This document shows, piece after piece, positions 27,447 to 38,428 of a stretch of 64,000 nt of DNA. The translations under genes and the position numbers were made by a program. Position 1 is the stretch's first letter. The number at the start of each line of letters is the position of its first letter. The notes beneath the pieces were generated by a model, which saw only the letters and a list, made by a program, of their open reading frames with translations, did not search any database and was not told where the DNA came from. Origin of the DNA: Geobacillus thermoleovorans. GTDB lineage: Bacteria > Bacillota > Bacilli > Bacillales > Anoxybacillaceae. Location of the stretch: NCBI RefSeq assembly GCF_001610955.1, contig NZ_CP014335.1, forward strand, positions 1,343,001 to 1,407,000. The letters run 5' to 3'.

Positions 27447-27468
27447 ATTTTGTGTAACAATACAAAAT
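27447..27468. promoter_or_regulatory. inverted repeat upstream of the semialdehyde dehydrogenase
   Basis: ATTTTGT (27447-27453) and ACAAAAT (27462-27468) are perfect 7-bp arms, 43 bases before the gene start. It may be an operator; the region 27314-27446 otherwise shows nothing clear. Because of the IS insertion and terminators upstream, this gene pair needs its own promoter. Confidence 0.35.
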
Positions 27469-27510
27469 ATTTAGATCATGAACAAAGATAGGAATAAGGA
27501 GGAGAATCTG

Positions 27511-28977
27511 ATGTCCATCACCAAACCGGAAACAACGGTTCTCAAAAACTATATCGGCGGACAGTGGGTGGCATCGAGTGGCACAGAAACGCTAGAAGTC
27601 CCGAACCCGGCGACTGGGGAAGTGTTGGCGCGTGTTCCGATCTCAACCAAAGAGGATGTCGATCAAGCGGTGCAAGCAGCCAAGAAAGCGTTTGCGACGT
27701 GGAAAGATGTCCCTGTTCCCAAACGAGCGCGGATTATGTTTTCATTTCACCATTTGTTAAACCAGCATCATGAGGAATTAGCGGAGCTTGTCGTACAGGA
27801 AAATGGCAAAGCGTATAAAGAAGCGTACGGAGAAATTCAACGGGGGATTGAATGCGTGGAGTTTGCGGCCGGCGCTCCGACTTTGCTGATGGGGGAATCG
27901 CTGTCGAATATTGCGGAAGAGATTGACTCGGAAATGTTTCGTTATCCGTTGGGAGTTGTGGCAGGGATCACTCCGTTCAACTTCCCCATGATGGTGCCGC
28001 TTTGGATGTTCCCGTTGGCGATTGTGTGCGGCAATACGTTTGTATTGAAGCCATCGGAACGGACGCCCATTTTGGCCAATAAGTTAGCAGAACTGTTTAC
28101 GGAGGCAGGTGCCCCTCCTGGAGTGCTCAATGTCGTTCATGGAGCGCATGAGGTGGTCAACGCCTTGATTGATCATGAGGATATTCGTGCGATTTCATTT
28201 GTCGGTTCACAGCCAGTGGCCAAGTATGTGTATGAACGGACAGCAGCGCAAGGCAAACGAGTGCAGGCGTTGTCGGGGGCGAAAAATCATCATATTGTCA
28301 TGCCAGATGCGGATGTAGAGACGGCCGTACAACATGTGATCAGCTCAGCGTTTGGCAGCGCGGGCCAGCGTTGCATGGCTTGCAGTGCAGTCGTGATTGT
28401 CGGGGAAAACGAAACGTTCGTCCGTCGGTTGAAACAAAAAGCGGATGAGTTGATTATTGGGAATGGTATGGATCCGGAAGTGTTATTAACCCCGGTCATT
28501 CGGCAGTCTCACCGTGAAAAGGTGCTAGGCTACATTCAGAAGGGGATTGAAGAGGGCGCGGTATTGCTGCGCGATGGGCGAAAGGAAATGGATGATAGAC
28601 CCGAAGGCAATTTTTTAGGTCCCACGATTTTTGATTATGTCACCCCGGATATGACGATCGCGAAAGAAGAGATCTTCGCACCTGTATTAAGTTTGCTGAG
28701 GGCCAATGATTTAGATGAAGCGCTCAGCTATATTCGGAAGTCTCGGTATGGGAACGGGGCGACGATTTATACAAAGGATGCGAAGGCCGTCCGGAAATTC
28801 CGTGAAGAGGCCGATGCGGGGATGTTGGGCATTAACGTCGGCGTGCCGGCGACGATGGCGTTTTTCCCGTTCTCTGGCTGGAAAGATTCGTTTTACGGCG
28901 ATCTTCATGTGAATGGAAAAGATGGCGTGAATTTTTACACGCGCAAAAAGATGATTACTTCCCGGTTTGATTTTTAA
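27511..28977 (+). CDS. mmsA: CoA-acylating (methyl)malonate-semialdehyde dehydrogenase
   Basis: A 488-residue aldehyde dehydrogenase of the MmsA/IolA branch, which converts malonate semialdehyde to acetyl-CoA or methylmalonate semialdehyde to propionyl-CoA. Diagnostic features are the catalytic Cys in G-Q-R-C-M-A-C-S (about 284), [15 protein letters not shown] in place of the usual P-W-N-F-P, and the C-terminal [13 protein letters not shown]. The ribosome site is AAGGAGGAG. With the next gene it would finish beta-alanine breakdown from the pyrimidine pathway. B. subtilis IolA serves inositol catabolism, but no inositol genes are present here. Confidence 0.92.
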   Translation: MSITKPETTVLKNYIGGQWVASSGTETLEVPNPATGEVLARVPISTKEDVDQAVQAAKKAFATWKDVPVPKRARIMFSFHHLLNQHHEELAELVVQENGKAYKEAYGEIQRGIECVEFAAGAPTLLMGESLSNIAEEIDSEMFRYPLGVVAGITPFNFPMMVPLWMFPLAIVCGNTFVLKPSERTPILANKLAELFTEAGAPPGVLNVVHGAHEVVNALIDHEDIRAISFVGSQPVAKYVYERTAAQGKRVQALSGAKNHHIVMPDADVETAVQHVISSAFGSAGQRCMACSAVVIVGENETFVRRLKQKADELIIGNGMDPEVLLTPVIRQSHREKVLGYIQKGIEEGAVLLRDGRKEMDDRPEGNFLGPTIFDYVTPDMTIAKEEIFAPVLSLLRANDLDEALSYIRKSRYGNGATIYTKDAKAVRKFREEADAGMLGINVGVPATMAFFPFSGWKDSFYGDLHVNGKDGVNFYTRKKMITSRFDF

Positions 28978-29006
28978 CCTGTGTTGGGTGAAAGGGGCAG
29001 AGAATC

Positions 29007-30359
29007 ATGCAAACTGAACAACCCCACCAACTGTGGCTCGACAAAGATGACCGATATATCTGGCATTCGATGAAGCCATATAACCCACAAGCAACGCTGA
29101 TTGTGGCCGAAGCAAAAGGCTGCTGGGTGACGGATGCAGCTGGCCATCAGTATTTGGATGCGATGGCCGGGCTCTGGTGCGTCAACGTCGGCTACGGGCG
29201 CGAGGAACTCGCCGAAGCGGCGTATGAGCAGCTGAAGACGCTGGCGTATTTCCCGTTGACGCAAAGCCACTTGTCGGCGATTCAGCTCGGGGAAAAGCTC
29301 AACGAACTGTTAGGCGATGAGTATGTGATTTTCTTTTCCAACAGCGGGTCGGAAGCGAACGAAACGGCGTTTAAAATCGCCCGCCAATACCATCAGCAAC
29401 GCGGGGAGCATCATCGGTACAAAATCATTTCCCGCTACCGGGCGTACCATGGGAATTCGATGGGGGCGCTCTCAGCCACCGGGCAGGCGCAGCGGAAATA
29501 CAAATACGAGCCGCTCGCCCCAGGTTTCATCCACGTGCCGCCGCCGGATGTCTACCGCGACCCGGATGCGGCGGACGATCCGCGCCGACTGCGGGCGGTA
29601 AAGGCCATTGATGATGTCATGACGTGGGAGTTGAGCGAAACGATTGCGGCCGTCATTATGGAGCCGATCATCACCGGGGGCGGTGTGCTCATTCCTCCGG
29701 ACGGGTATATGAAAGCGGTCAAAGAAGTGTGTGAAAAACACGGGGCTTTGCTTATTGTCGATGAAGTCATCTGCGGCTTCGGCCGGACGGGAAAAGCGTT
29801 CGGATTTCAACACTACGGCGTCAAGCCGGACATCATCACAATGGCGAAAGGCATTACGAGCGCGTATTTGCCGCTGGCGGCAACGGCGGTTCGGAAAGAG
29901 ATTTACGAGGCGTTCAAAGGAACAGGCGAATACGACTATTTCCGCCATGTCAATACGTTTGGGGGCCATCCAGCTGCTTGTGCGGTGGCGCTGAAAAACA
30001 TCGAGATTATGGAGGAGGAGCGTCTGTTTGACCGTTCGCGTGAAGCGGGCGAATGGCTGCTTTCGGCACTGAAAACGAAACTGGCCGACCATCCGTACGT
30101 CGGGGATGTGCGCGGCAAAGGGCTGCTTGTCGGCATTGAGCTTGTCGCTGACACGGCGACGAAAGAGCCTCTTGATGTGTCGCTTGTCAATCAAGTGATC
30201 CATCGATGCAAAGAAAACGGCCTCATCATCGGCAAAAACGGAACGACAGTCGCCGGATACAACAACGTACTCACGCTGTCGCCGCCGCTTTGCATCACGG
30301 ATGATGAACTTTCGTTTGTGGTGCGTGTCTTGACCGGGGCGCTAGCGGCCATTCAATAA
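29007..30359 (+). CDS. class III omega-amino-acid aminotransferase (beta-alanine:pyruvate type)
   Basis: A 450-residue PLP enzyme of the ornithine/omega-aminotransferase class. The PLP lysine is in M-A-K-G-I-T-S-A-Y-L-P (about residue 286), the cofactor Asp in I-V-D-E-V-I-C-G-F-G-R-T-G (about 250), and N-S-G-S-E-A-N-E marks the phosphate site (about 112). It begins 29 bases after mmsA, so the two are co-transcribed. The expected reaction is beta-alanine (or 3-aminoisobutyrate) plus pyruvate to malonate (or methylmalonate) semialdehyde plus alanine, feeding MmsA. The gene is clearly more G+C-rich than the genes at 17-26 kb. Confidence 0.9.
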   Translation: MQTEQPHQLWLDKDDRYIWHSMKPYNPQATLIVAEAKGCWVTDAAGHQYLDAMAGLWCVNVGYGREELAEAAYEQLKTLAYFPLTQSHLSAIQLGEKLNELLGDEYVIFFSNSGSEANETAFKIARQYHQQRGEHHRYKIISRYRAYHGNSMGALSATGQAQRKYKYEPLAPGFIHVPPPDVYRDPDAADDPRRLRAVKAIDDVMTWELSETIAAVIMEPIITGGGVLIPPDGYMKAVKEVCEKHGALLIVDEVICGFGRTGKAFGFQHYGVKPDIITMAKGITSAYLPLAATAVRKEIYEAFKGTGEYDYFRHVNTFGGHPAACAVALKNIEIMEEERLFDRSREAGEWLLSALKTKLADHPYVGDVRGKGLLVGIELVADTATKEPLDVSLVNQVIHRCKENGLIIGKNGTTVAGYNNVLTLSPPLCITDDELSFVVRVLTGALAAIQ

Positions 30360-30369
30360 GAAGAAGGAC

Positions 30370-30407
30370 AAACGCCAGCTTGGGTCGACAGGCTGGTGTT
30401 TTGTTTG
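30370..30407 (+). terminator. rho-independent terminator
   Basis: AAACGCCAGC pairs with GCTGGTGTTT and is followed by TGTTTG, just after the aminotransferase. Confidence 0.75.
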
Positions 30408-30607
30408 CCTTCGTGCAGACATTCGGAAAAACATAGAAGCAGGCGGCTGTCGCTAGGGCTGAACGTTCTCCCGCCTATGCGCTTGTTCTTCGAGATGGGA
30501 GATTCTTAGACACCTGCCTCAGGGCAGGCTGCCCGATCATCGATTCCTGTGTGTTTGACGAAAGATCGATCATGAACACTGAATGGCCATTCCGAACAAG
30601 AGCCGTT
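30408..30607. other. 200-base stretch without a recognised feature
   Basis: I see no gene. It contains a GCCTgaGGGCAGGC-type partial hairpin near 30520-30540. It may be old insertion scar DNA next to the broken Uma2 gene. Confidence 0.4.
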
Positions 30608-31178
30608 TTAACCCCATTCAAATACATACGTTAATGGAATAGCTAAGTCCTTAAATTGTGCGGAATGCAGCGTGTCTTGTTGTCCGTATGTTGCATGTCG
30701 TTGAGTATGTACCTTCGTGCAAATAGTACACATGAATCATTTTATTAGCAGTATCAACAATCCAATATTCCGCAATTCCATAGTGTTGGTAAGTATAAAA
30801 TTTTTCGTTGTAGTCTTTTAAAGCGGTTGAAGGTGACAAGACTTCAACAACCAGTGTAGGTGCCCCGTAACATCCTTTTTGGACAATCTGTTTTTTATTG
30901 CAAATCACGGCAATATCGGGTTGGACAATGTCATCAGGGGTTTCATACGTTTCATTTTTGCTAAGGAATACATCAAACGGCGCCATAAAAACATAACAAT
31001 GTTTGTTTTGGAAAAAATGGCGCAAAGCAAAATACAATTCTCCGACTGCAAATTGATGTTCCGAAGATGGAGCAGGTGTCGTATTATATGCTTTTCCATT
31101 TATAAGTTCCCAGCGACCTTCCCATGTTTTCCAGTCAGCGTAAGTGTAAATTTTGTTCGAGTCAGGGATATTGCCCAT
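30608..31178 (-). pseudogene. Uma2-family (DUF820) protein, frameshifted near its C-terminus
   Basis: A Uma2 (PD-(D/E)XK-like) protein with the family blocks W-E-L-I-N-G-K-A-Y, V-Q-P-D-I-A-V-I-C, G-A-P-T-L-V-V-E-V-L-S-P-S-T and G-I-A-E-Y-W-I-V-D. As read, the frame ends at 30651 with unrelated residues. Shifting frame near 30700-30710 restores a family-like tail (Q-D-T-L-H-S-A-Q-F-K-D-L-A-I-P-L) ending at a TAA at 30608-30610. The net change is one extra base. The start at 31178 follows GAGGGTG; the ATG at 31196 is an alternative. The catalytic core is intact, so the shortened product might still fold. Confidence 0.78.
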
Positions 31179-31278
31179 TGTTTCACCCTCTTTCATTTTT
31201 AAGAATACGTTTGTTTACAGTTTAGCAAAAGAAATCAAGGAAGTGTAGGGAGGACTTTCATTAGACGTTTATTTATCA

Positions 31279-31300
31279 CCCGCTTACGCTCACAAGCGGG
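31279..31300. repeat. hairpin CCCGCTT...AAGCGGG in an intergenic region
   Basis: Perfect 7-bp arms with an eight-base loop, without a T-run on the plus strand. It resembles the subterminal hairpins of IS200/IS605-type elements but no transposase remnant is nearby. It may be an old element end. Confidence 0.35.
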
Positions 31301-31397
31301 AGTGAGGGTCTTCTTGGTTTAGGATGATAAAAAAGGAATCTGGCGTTTGTTTGTCGAATGACATGAGTGAAGAATGTATGGGGAAAGGGAGAGAATG

Positions 31398-32384
31398 ATG
31401 TCCGCATTTCAAGCGTTTGTTGTCAACAAAACCGAAACAGAATTTACCGCCGGTGTGCAGACGATTTCCATGGATGATTTGCCGGAAGGTGATGTCCTTG
31501 TCCGCGTCCATTATTCAAGCGTCAACTACAAAGACGGATTGGCGTCCATTCCGGACGGCAAAATTGTGAAAACGTATCCGTTTGTGCCCGGAATTGATTT
31601 GGCCGGGGTGGTTGTTTCGTCGCAACATCCGCGTTTTCGCGAAGGGGATGAGGTGATTGCGACCGGTTATGAAATCGGCGTGACACATTTCGGAGGCTAC
31701 AGTGAATATGCTCGCCTGCACGGCGAATGGCTCGTTCCGCTGCCGAAAGGGTTGACGTTGAAAGAAGCGATGGCGATCGGGACAGCTGGGTTTACAGCGG
31801 CGCTGTCCATTCACCGTCTTGAGGAGCACGGGCTGACGCCGGAACGCGGACCGGTGCTTGTCACGGGGGCGACGGGCGGCGTCGGGAGTCTGGCCGTGTC
31901 GATGCTCGCGAAGCGCGGCTACACGGTGGAAGCGAGCACAGGCAAAGCGGCGGAGCACGATTATTTGCGCGTTTTAGGGGCGAAAGAAGTGTTGACGCGA
32001 GAGGACGTCACGGCTGAGCGCATTCGTCCGCTTGATCGGCAGCGCTGGGCAGCGGCAGTCGATCCGGTCGGCGGCCGGACGCTGGCCACGGTGTTAAGCC
32101 GCATCCGCTACGGCGGAGCCGTGGCGGTGAGCGGACTGACCGGAGGGGCGGAAGTGCCGACGACGGTCCATCCGTTTATTTTGCGCGGTGTCAGCTTGCT
32201 TGGCATCGATTCTGTCTATTGTCCAATGGATGTGCGCCTCCGCATTTGGGAGCGGCTCGCTGGCGACTTAAAGCCGGATTTGGAGCGGATTGCTCAAGAG
32301 ATTTCGCTCGCTGAATTGCCGCAAGCGCTTAAGCGCATTTTGCGCGGCGAACTGCGCGGCCGGATGGTGGTGCGGCTGGGATGA
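31398..32384 (+). CDS. YhdH/YhfP-family quinone oxidoreductase (acrylyl-CoA reductase AcuI-like)
   Basis: A 328-residue zinc-independent medium-chain dehydrogenase. The N-terminal GroES-like part has V-H-Y-S-S-V-N-Y-K-D and P-G-I-D-L-A-G-V-V; the NADPH fold shows V-T-G-A-T-G-G-V-G-S-L-A. Members named AcuI reduce acrylyl-CoA to propionyl-CoA. The substrate here is not proven and may be other enoyl compounds or quinones. Tandem ATGs at 31395 and 31398 follow GGGAGAG. It has no operon partner; a terminator shared with gltC lies 272 bases downstream. Confidence 0.83.
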   Translation: MSAFQAFVVNKTETEFTAGVQTISMDDLPEGDVLVRVHYSSVNYKDGLASIPDGKIVKTYPFVPGIDLAGVVVSSQHPRFREGDEVIATGYEIGVTHFGGYSEYARLHGEWLVPLPKGLTLKEAMAIGTAGFTAALSIHRLEEHGLTPERGPVLVTGATGGVGSLAVSMLAKRGYTVEASTGKAAEHDYLRVLGAKEVLTREDVTAERIRPLDRQRWAAAVDPVGGRTLATVLSRIRYGGAVAVSGLTGGAEVPTTVHPFILRGVSLLGIDSVYCPMDVRLRIWERLAGDLKPDLERIAQEISLAELPQALKRILRGELRGRMVVRLG

Positions 32385-32655
32385 CGTTTGGGACGCGGTC
32401 TGCTTGAAGCAACGCCAAAAGCTCGATGCTTCCACATTCCTTCTTGTTTTGTCCTTGACACGAACACTTCCTAAAAGGTCGGTGAAAAACGATCATTTTC
32501 GTCAAATGGGTGATTTTTGTTGGAAAAGAAGAGACATTTTTACAAGGTTTCTTAACTTGAGAAGGGATATTGTTGAGCTGATTTTTTCATTAAATCACCA
32601 GTCTTCTAAAAGAGTGAAGGGGACGGGGGAGGCAGGCGTGCAGAAGAATAAGAGA

Positions 32656-32687
32656 AAGACGCAGGAAGCAGCGCCTGCGTCTTTTTT
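32656..32687. terminator. bidirectional terminator between the AcuI-like gene and gltC
   Basis: AAGACGCAGG and CCTGCGTCTT are perfect 10-bp arms, followed by T-runs on the plus strand and TTTCTCTTA on the minus strand. It touches the gltC stop codon at 32686. Confidence 0.82.
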
Positions 32688-33597
32688 ATCCCCGCAATTG
32701 ATACCGCTCCAGCTCGGAGAAAAAGTCTTTCACAAACCGGTAAAACACTTTCACCGACGGGGCGAGCTCGTGATGGTCGGAGACGATGATGCCGACATTT
32801 CGCTTCACTTGCGGCATTTCAATCGGCACTTTGGCGGCGTAGCGAAGCAAGCTTTCCGACAGGGCGCTCTCCGGCAAGAGGGTCACGCCGATGCCGGCGG
32901 AGACAAGCCCTTTAATGGCATCGAGATCTTCGCCTTCCGATGAGATGTTGGGCGAAAATCCGGCTTGGTGGCAAGCGTCAATGACGATTTGATGCAAAAT
33001 GTATCCCTTTGGAAACGTAACAAACGGGTCGTGGCGCAGTTCGTTTAACACGATCCGGTCGCGGCGAGCGAGCGGATGGCTGTTCGGCAGGAGGGCCGCA
33101 AACGGTTCAGAAAATAAAATTTCCCCTTTGATGCCGATTTCGCGTGCGGGAATTGGTCCAAGAAAGGCCAAGTCAATTTCCCGTTTTTTCACCGCTTCGA
33201 TTAAATAATAGTACGACCCTTGGCGGAGATGGAACGAGACGTTTGGGTGTTCCGCTTTAAAGGCGGAGATGACCATGGGCATCATGTGGCTTGCCAGGCT
33301 TGTCGGAAACCCGATTTTAATCGTCCCGCGCTCCGGGTCTAAATATTCTTCGATTTGTTGCTTTGCATCATCGACCGCCTTCAACACTGCTTCGGCGTGC
33401 GGCAAAAAATGACGGCCGATGGGGGTGAGCTTCACGTTCCGCCCTTCCCGTTCAAAAAGCTGCACGCCAAGCTCCGCTTCTAAGTTTGCGATTTGCCGGC
33501 TGATCGCCGACTGCGCGACATGGAGGGCATCGGCGGCTTCGGAGACGTGTTCGCGCCGGGCGACTTCCACGAAATATTGCAGCTGCCGCAGCTCCAT
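32686..33597 (-). CDS. gltC: LysR-family activator of glutamate synthase (GltC)
   Basis: A 303-residue LysR regulator. The N-terminus [17 protein letters not shown] and the helix-turn-helix [15 protein letters not shown] match GltC. It is divergent from gltA, as in B. subtilis, where GltC activates gltAB when the 2-oxoglutarate to glutamate ratio is high. The effector domain covers residues 90-300. An ATC-N9-GAT LysR box lies 22 bases upstream of its start. The start is preceded by AAGGAGGG on the minus strand. Confidence 0.92.
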   Translation of the reverse strand: MELRQLQYFVEVARREHVSEAADALHVAQSAISRQIANLEAELGVQLFEREGRNVKLTPIGRHFLPHAEAVLKAVDDAKQQIEEYLDPERGTIKIGFPTSLASHMMPMVISAFKAEHPNVSFHLRQGSYYYLIEAVKKREIDLAFLGPIPAREIGIKGEILFSEPFAALLPNSHPLARRDRIVLNELRHDPFVTFPKGYILHQIVIDACHQAGFSPNISSEGEDLDAIKGLVSAGIGVTLLPESALSESLLRYAAKVPIEMPQVKRNVGIIVSDHHELAPSVKVFYRFVKDFFSELERYQLRG

Positions 33598-33618
33598 TTT
33601 TCTCCCTCCTTTTGATTG

Positions 33619-33633
33619 ATCGCAAAATGAGAT
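33619..33633. promoter_or_regulatory. candidate GltC binding box
   Basis: ATC-GCAAAATGA-GAT fits the ATC-N9-GAT form of the LysR consensus. It lies between gltC and gltA, where B. subtilis GltC boxes are found. Confidence 0.55.
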
Positions 33634-33722
33634 GGATTTTATCTAAATTATATATTGTTTATATTAATTTTGAAAACTACAATGAATATTACAGACAATT
33701 CGGAACGGGAGGGGAAGGCAGC

Positions 33723-36700
33723 ATGAAACACTACGGATTACCGGAAGCGCAAGGGTTATATCGCCCGGAATTTGAGCATGATGCATGCGGGATCGGGTTT
33801 TATGCGCATTTGAAAGGAAAACCGTCGCACGACATTATCAAAAAGGCACTTCATATGCTTCGCCAGCTTGAACACCGCGGCGGACAAGGGAGCGATCCGG
33901 AAACGGGCGATGGCGCGGGCATTATGACGCAAATTCCGCATGAGTATTTTCAAGCGGTGTGCGGCGGGATGAACTTGCCGGAAAAAGGGCGCTACGGGGT
34001 CGGGATGTTCTTTTTGCCGGAAGAGGAAGCGAAACGGGCGTACTATGAATCGATGTTCAATGAGATCGTCGCTCAAGAAGGGCAACGGCTGCTCGGATGG
34101 CGGACAGTTCCAGTTGATCGTGAAAAGCTTGGCAAACTGGCGCGGCAAAGCCAGCCGTTCATCCGCCAAGTGTTTGTCGCGGCAAGTGATGACGTGGCTG
34201 ATGAGTTGGCGTTTGAACGGAAGCTGTATGTGATCCGCAAACAATTCGAAAAATGTGTGGAAAACAACGAGTGCTATGTAGCGAGCTTCTCGAGCCGGAC
34301 GATCGTTTATAAAGGGTTGCTTACGCCGGAACAAATCGATGCGTTTTATTTGGATTTGCAAGATGAACGGTTCCGTTCGGCGTTTGCCCTCGTGCACTCG
34401 CGCTTCAGCACGAACACGTTCCCGAGCTGGGAGCGGGCCCATCCGAACCGCTATTTGATCCATAACGGCGAGATCAACACGCTGCGCGGCAATGTCAACT
34501 GGATGACGGCGCGCGAGAAGCAATTTGTGTCGGAAGCGTTCGGCGCGGATTTGGAAAAAGTCGTGCCGATTTTGGATACGAACGGCAGCGACTCGTCGAT
34601 TTTGGACAATGCGTTCGAATTTTTCGTTCTTGCTGGCCGGAAGCCGGCCCATGTCGCGATGATGCTCATTCCGGAACCGTGGTTTTGGGATGAGCAGATG
34701 GACGGGGCGAAAAAGGCGTTTTACGAGTACCATAGCTGTCTCATGGAGCCGTGGGATGGACCGACGGCGATTTCGTTCACCGACGGCAAGCAAATCGGCG
34801 CCATTTTGGACCGGAACGGCTTGCGTCCGGCCCGCTATTACGTCACCAAAGACGACTACATTATTTTTTCATCCGAAGTCGGCGTCATTGATGTCGACCC
34901 GAACAACATTTTATATAAGGAACGGCTGAGCCCGGGGAAAATGCTTTTGGTTGACCTCGAGCAAGGGCGCATCATCTCCGACCAGGAAATCAAGGAAGAA
35001 ATGGCTCATGAAAAGCCATATCGCCAATGGATCAACGAGCAAATGATCACGCTTGGCGATCTGGAAATTCCGGAGGACGTCGAAGCGCCGAAGCAACTCG
35101 TCAAACTGCAAAAAGCGTTCGGCTACACGTTTGAAGATGTGGAAAAAACGATTTTGCCGATGGCGGCGGAAGGAAAAGATCCGACCGGCGCTATGGGCAT
35201 GGACGCGCCGCTTGCCGTGCTGTCGGAGCGGCCGCAAAGTTTGTTCAACTACTTCAAGCAGCTGTTCGCCCAAGTGACAAATCCGCCGATTGATGCGATC
35301 CGCGAATATGTCGTCACCTCGACGATGACGCTGCTTGGCAAAGAAGGGAACATTTTGCATCCGGACGCCAAAGCGGCGCGGCGCATCCGCTTGGAAACTC
35401 CGCTATTGACGAACGAAGAGCTCGCAGCGTTAAAAGCCAATCCGTACCCGGAATTTGCGTGCGCGGTGCTGCCTACGCTGTTTACTGATGATTTGAAACA
35501 GGCGCTTGATGAGCTGTTTGCCAAAGCGGATGAAGCGATCGAAAACGGGGCGGCGCTTCTTGTGCTGTCCGACCGCGGCGTTGATGAAACACATGTCGCC
35601 ATTCCGGTTTTGTTGGCGACAAGCGGGCTTCACCAGCATCTTGTCCGCAAAGGGACGCGCACGAACGTCAGCCTGCTTGTAGAAAGCGGTGAAGCGCGTG
35701 AAGTGCATCATTTTGCGGCGCTCATCGGCTACGGGGCGGACGCCATCAACCCGTACTTGGCGCTGGAGACGATCCGCCAAGCGTCAGAAAACGGCACGAT
35801 CGCCTTGTCTTACCGTGAAGCGGTGAAAACATATATCAAGGCGGCTGTTGACGGTGTCGTCAAAGTGATGTCGAAAATGGGCATTTCGACGGTGCAAAGC
35901 TACCGCGGCGCACAAATTTTTGAGGCCGTCGGCATCGGCAACGATGTCATTGATGAATACTTTACCGGCACGGCATCGCAAATTGGCGGCATCGGGCTTG
36001 CGGAAATCGCCAAAGAAGCGAAAATGCGCCATGAGTCCGCATTTGACGCACGGTACGAAGACGATGTGCTGGATACGGGCAGCGAGCTGCAATGGCGACG
36101 CAACGGCGAACATCACGCGTTCAACCCGAAGACGATCCATTTGCTGCAGTGGGCGTGCCGGAAAAACGATTACAACCTCTATAAACAATATTCGAAACTG
36201 GCCAATGAAGAACAGTTGACGTTCTTGCGCAATTTGTTCGATTTCGATTCGAGCCGGCAACCGGTGCCGATTGAGGAAGTCGAACCGGTCGAGTCGATCG
36301 TCCGCCGCTTTAAAACAGGGGCCATGTCGTTCGGTTCGATCAGCCAGGAAGCCCATGAGGCGCTGGCGATCGCCATGAACCGGATCGGCGGAAAAAGCAA
36401 CAGCGGCGAGGGCGGCGAAGACCCGGCCCGCTATGTGAAAGATGAAAACGGCGACTGGCGCCGCAGCGCGATCAAACAAGTGGCGTCCGGACGTTTTGGC
36501 GTAAAAAGCCATTATTTGGTCAATGCCGATGAATTGCAAATCAAAATGGCCCAAGGAGCAAAACCGGGTGAAGGCGGGCAGCTTCCGGCCAACAAAGTGT
36601 ATCCGTGGGTCGGCAAAGTGCGCGGCTCAACGCCAGGGGTGGAGCTTATTTCTCCGCCGCCGCACCATGACATTTACTCGATTGAAGATTTGGCCCAACT

Positions 36701-38282
36701 CATTTATGATTTGAAAAACGCCAACAAAGATGCGCGCATCAGCGTGAAGCTCGTCGCCAAAGCCGGCGTTGGCACGATCGCCGCTGGCGTGGCGAAAGGG
36801 AACGCCGATGTCATTGTCATCAGCGGCTATGACGGCGGCACGGGCGCTTCGCCGAAAACGAGTATTAAACATGCCGGCCTGCCGTGGGAGCTTGGTTTGG
36901 CGGAAACGCATCAGACGCTCATGCTCAATGGGTTGCGCGACCGCGTCGTTCTAGAAACCGACGGCAAATTGATGACCGGCCGTGACGTTGTGATGGCGGC
37001 GCTGTTTGGGGCCGAAGAATTCGGATTTGCGACGGCACCGCTCGTCGTTTTAGGCTGTGTCATGATGCGCGTCTGCCATTTGGATACATGCCCGGTCGGC
37101 GTGGCGACGCAAAATCCGGAACTGCGTAAAAAATTCACCGGGAAGCCAGAACATGTCGTCAACTTTATGTACTTTGTCGCTCAAGAAGTGCGGGAAATTA
37201 TGGCGGAGCTCGGCTTCCGCACGATCGACGAAATGGTCGGCCGCGTCGATGTCTTGAAGGTAAGCGAGCGGGCGAAAGCGCATTGGAAAGCGAAACATCT
37301 CGATCTGTCGCGTCTTCTGTACCAAGTCGATGGACCGCGCACTTGCATCAAAGGGCAAAACCATCGTTTGGAAGAGACGCTTGATCATACAGAAATTTTG
37401 CCGGCGGTGCAGCCAGCGCTTGAACGGCAGGAGCCGGTCGAACTTCACCTCGCCATCCGCAACGTCCACCGCACGGTCGGGGCGATGACCGGCAGCGAGA
37501 TTTCGAAACGCTACGGTGAGGAAGGGTTGCCGGATGATACGATCCGCCTCCATTTCACCGGATCGGCCGGGCAAAGTTTTGCGGCGTTTGTGCCGAAAGG
37601 GATGACGCTCGAGCTCGTCGGCGACGCGAACGACTACGTCGGCAAAGGGCTTTCCGGCGGCAAAGTGATCGTCCGTCCGCCGCATGAGGCGCCGTTTGCC
37701 GCAGCGGACAATGTCATTATCGGCAACGTCGCTTTCTACGGGGCGACGAGCGGCGAGGCGTACATTCGCGGCCGCGCCGGTGAACGGTTCTGTGTGCGCA
37801 ACAGCGGCGTTCATGCCGTTGTTGAGGGAGTCGGCGATCACGGGTGTGAATATATGACCGGCGGCCGCGTCGTCATCCTCGGTTCGGTTGGCAAAAACTT
37901 CGCCGCTGGCATGTCCGGGGGCATCGCTTACGTTCTCGCTGACGAAGACAGCTGGCAGCAAACCGCCAACCTTGAGCTCGTCTCGTTTGAGCGGCTCGAA
38001 GACGAGGAAGAAATTCGCGACGTGCGTCGGATGATCGAAAACCATTACCGCTATACGGGAAGCCCGCGGGCGGCGTTAGTGCTCGAAGAGTGGGATGCGT
38101 ATGTCCGCCGGTTTGTCAAAGTCATTCCACACAACTACAAACTGATGGTGGAAACGATTCAAGCGCTCGAACAATCCGGGTTTTCGTATGATGAAGCTGC
38201 CTTGGCGGCGTTTGAAACGGTGGCGAAACGGAAAAAAGCGGCTGCCGTCGGTGTCCATGTGTTGCAAGCGGCCGCGAAATAA
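33723..38282 (+). CDS. gltA: glutamate synthase (NADPH) large subunit
   Basis: A 1519-residue enzyme making two glutamates from glutamine and 2-oxoglutarate. A short propeptide precedes the N-terminal nucleophile Cys ([10 protein letters not shown], about residue 22) of the glutaminase domain. The central and FMN-binding synthase domains follow (G-A-M-S-F-G-S-I-S near 870; [10 protein letters not shown] near 1035). The cluster cysteines are [12 protein letters not shown] (about 1110-1122), and the structural beta-helix domain (G-G-x-x-x-V repeats) is C-terminal. GGGAGGGGAAGG precedes the start. In Bacillus nomenclature this is gltA (gltB of E. coli). Confidence 0.96.
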   Translation: MKHYGLPEAQGLYRPEFEHDACGIGFYAHLKGKPSHDIIKKALHMLRQLEHRGGQGSDPETGDGAGIMTQIPHEYFQAVCGGMNLPEKGRYGVGMFFLPEEEAKRAYYESMFNEIVAQEGQRLLGWRTVPVDREKLGKLARQSQPFIRQVFVAASDDVADELAFERKLYVIRKQFEKCVENNECYVASFSSRTIVYKGLLTPEQIDAFYLDLQDERFRSAFALVHSRFSTNTFPSWERAHPNRYLIHNGEINTLRGNVNWMTAREKQFVSEAFGADLEKVVPILDTNGSDSSILDNAFEFFVLAGRKPAHVAMMLIPEPWFWDEQMDGAKKAFYEYHSCLMEPWDGPTAISFTDGKQIGAILDRNGLRPARYYVTKDDYIIFSSEVGVIDVDPNNILYKERLSPGKMLLVDLEQGRIISDQEIKEEMAHEKPYRQWINEQMITLGDLEIPEDVEAPKQLVKLQKAFGYTFEDVEKTILPMAAEGKDPTGAMGMDAPLAVLSERPQSLFNYFKQLFAQVTNPPIDAIREYVVTSTMTLLGKEGNILHPDAKAARRIRLETPLLTNEELAALKANPYPEFACAVLPTLFTDDLKQALDELFAKADEAIENGAALLVLSDRGVDETHVAIPVLLATSGLHQHLVRKGTRTNVSLLVESGEAREVHHFAALIGYGADAINPYLALETIRQASENGTIALSYREAVKTYIKAAVDGVVKVMSKMGISTVQSYRGAQIFEAVGIGNDVIDEYFTGTASQIGGIGLAEIAKEAKMRHESAFDARYEDDVLDTGSELQWRRNGEHHAFNPKTIHLLQWACRKNDYNLYKQYSKLANEEQLTFLRNLFDFDSSRQPVPIEEVEPVESIVRRFKTGAMSFGSISQEAHEALAIAMNRIGGKSNSGEGGEDPARYVKDENGDWRRSAIKQVASGRFGVKSHYLVNADELQIKMAQGAKPGEGGQLPANKVYPWVGKVRGSTPGVELISPPPHHDIYSIEDLAQLIYDLKNANKDARISVKLVAKAGVGTIAAGVAKGNADVIVISGYDGGTGASPKTSIKHAGLPWELGLAETHQTLMLNGLRDRVVLETDGKLMTGRDVVMAALFGAEEFGFATAPLVVLGCVMMRVCHLDTCPVGVATQNPELRKKFTGKPEHVVNFMYFVAQEVREIMAELGFRTIDEMVGRVDVLKVSERAKAHWKAKHLDLSRLLYQVDGPRTCIKGQNHRLEETLDHTEILPAVQPALERQEPVELHLAIRNVHRTVGAMTGSEISKRYGEEGLPDDTIRLHFTGSAGQSFAAFVPKGMTLELVGDANDYVGKGLSGGKVIVRPPHEAPFAAADNVIIGNVAFYGATSGEAYIRGRAGERFCVRNSGVHAVVEGVGDHGCEYMTGGRVVILGSVGKNFAAGMSGGIAYVLADEDSWQQTANLELVSFERLEDEEEIRDVRRMIENHYRYTGSPRAALVLEEWDAYVRRFVKVIPHNYKLMVETIQALEQSGFSYDEAALAAFETVAKRKKAAAVGVHVLQAAAK

Positions 38283-38428
38283 GGTCTTCCTTTCGGGCGG
38301 CTGTGGCATGGCGGCGCCGCTTTGGCCCCGCGGCCGCGCGGGGCTCGCTTTTTGACTGGCCTAACAGGCGGGAAGGCCGCATCGGGGAGAAGAGAGGACG
38401 TGTACGGAAAGAAGGAGGGGGAACCATC

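Noticed and set aside
27314..27510. Sigma-54 promoter for mmsA
   Set aside because: No TGGCAC-N5-TTGC match was found in the region.
33756..34793. Long antisense frame inside gltA (and similar ones in cysI, gltA and the malic enzyme)
   Set aside because: It is composition-driven shadow coding in G+C-rich genes; Arg/His/Phe-rich translations with no start signals or motifs.
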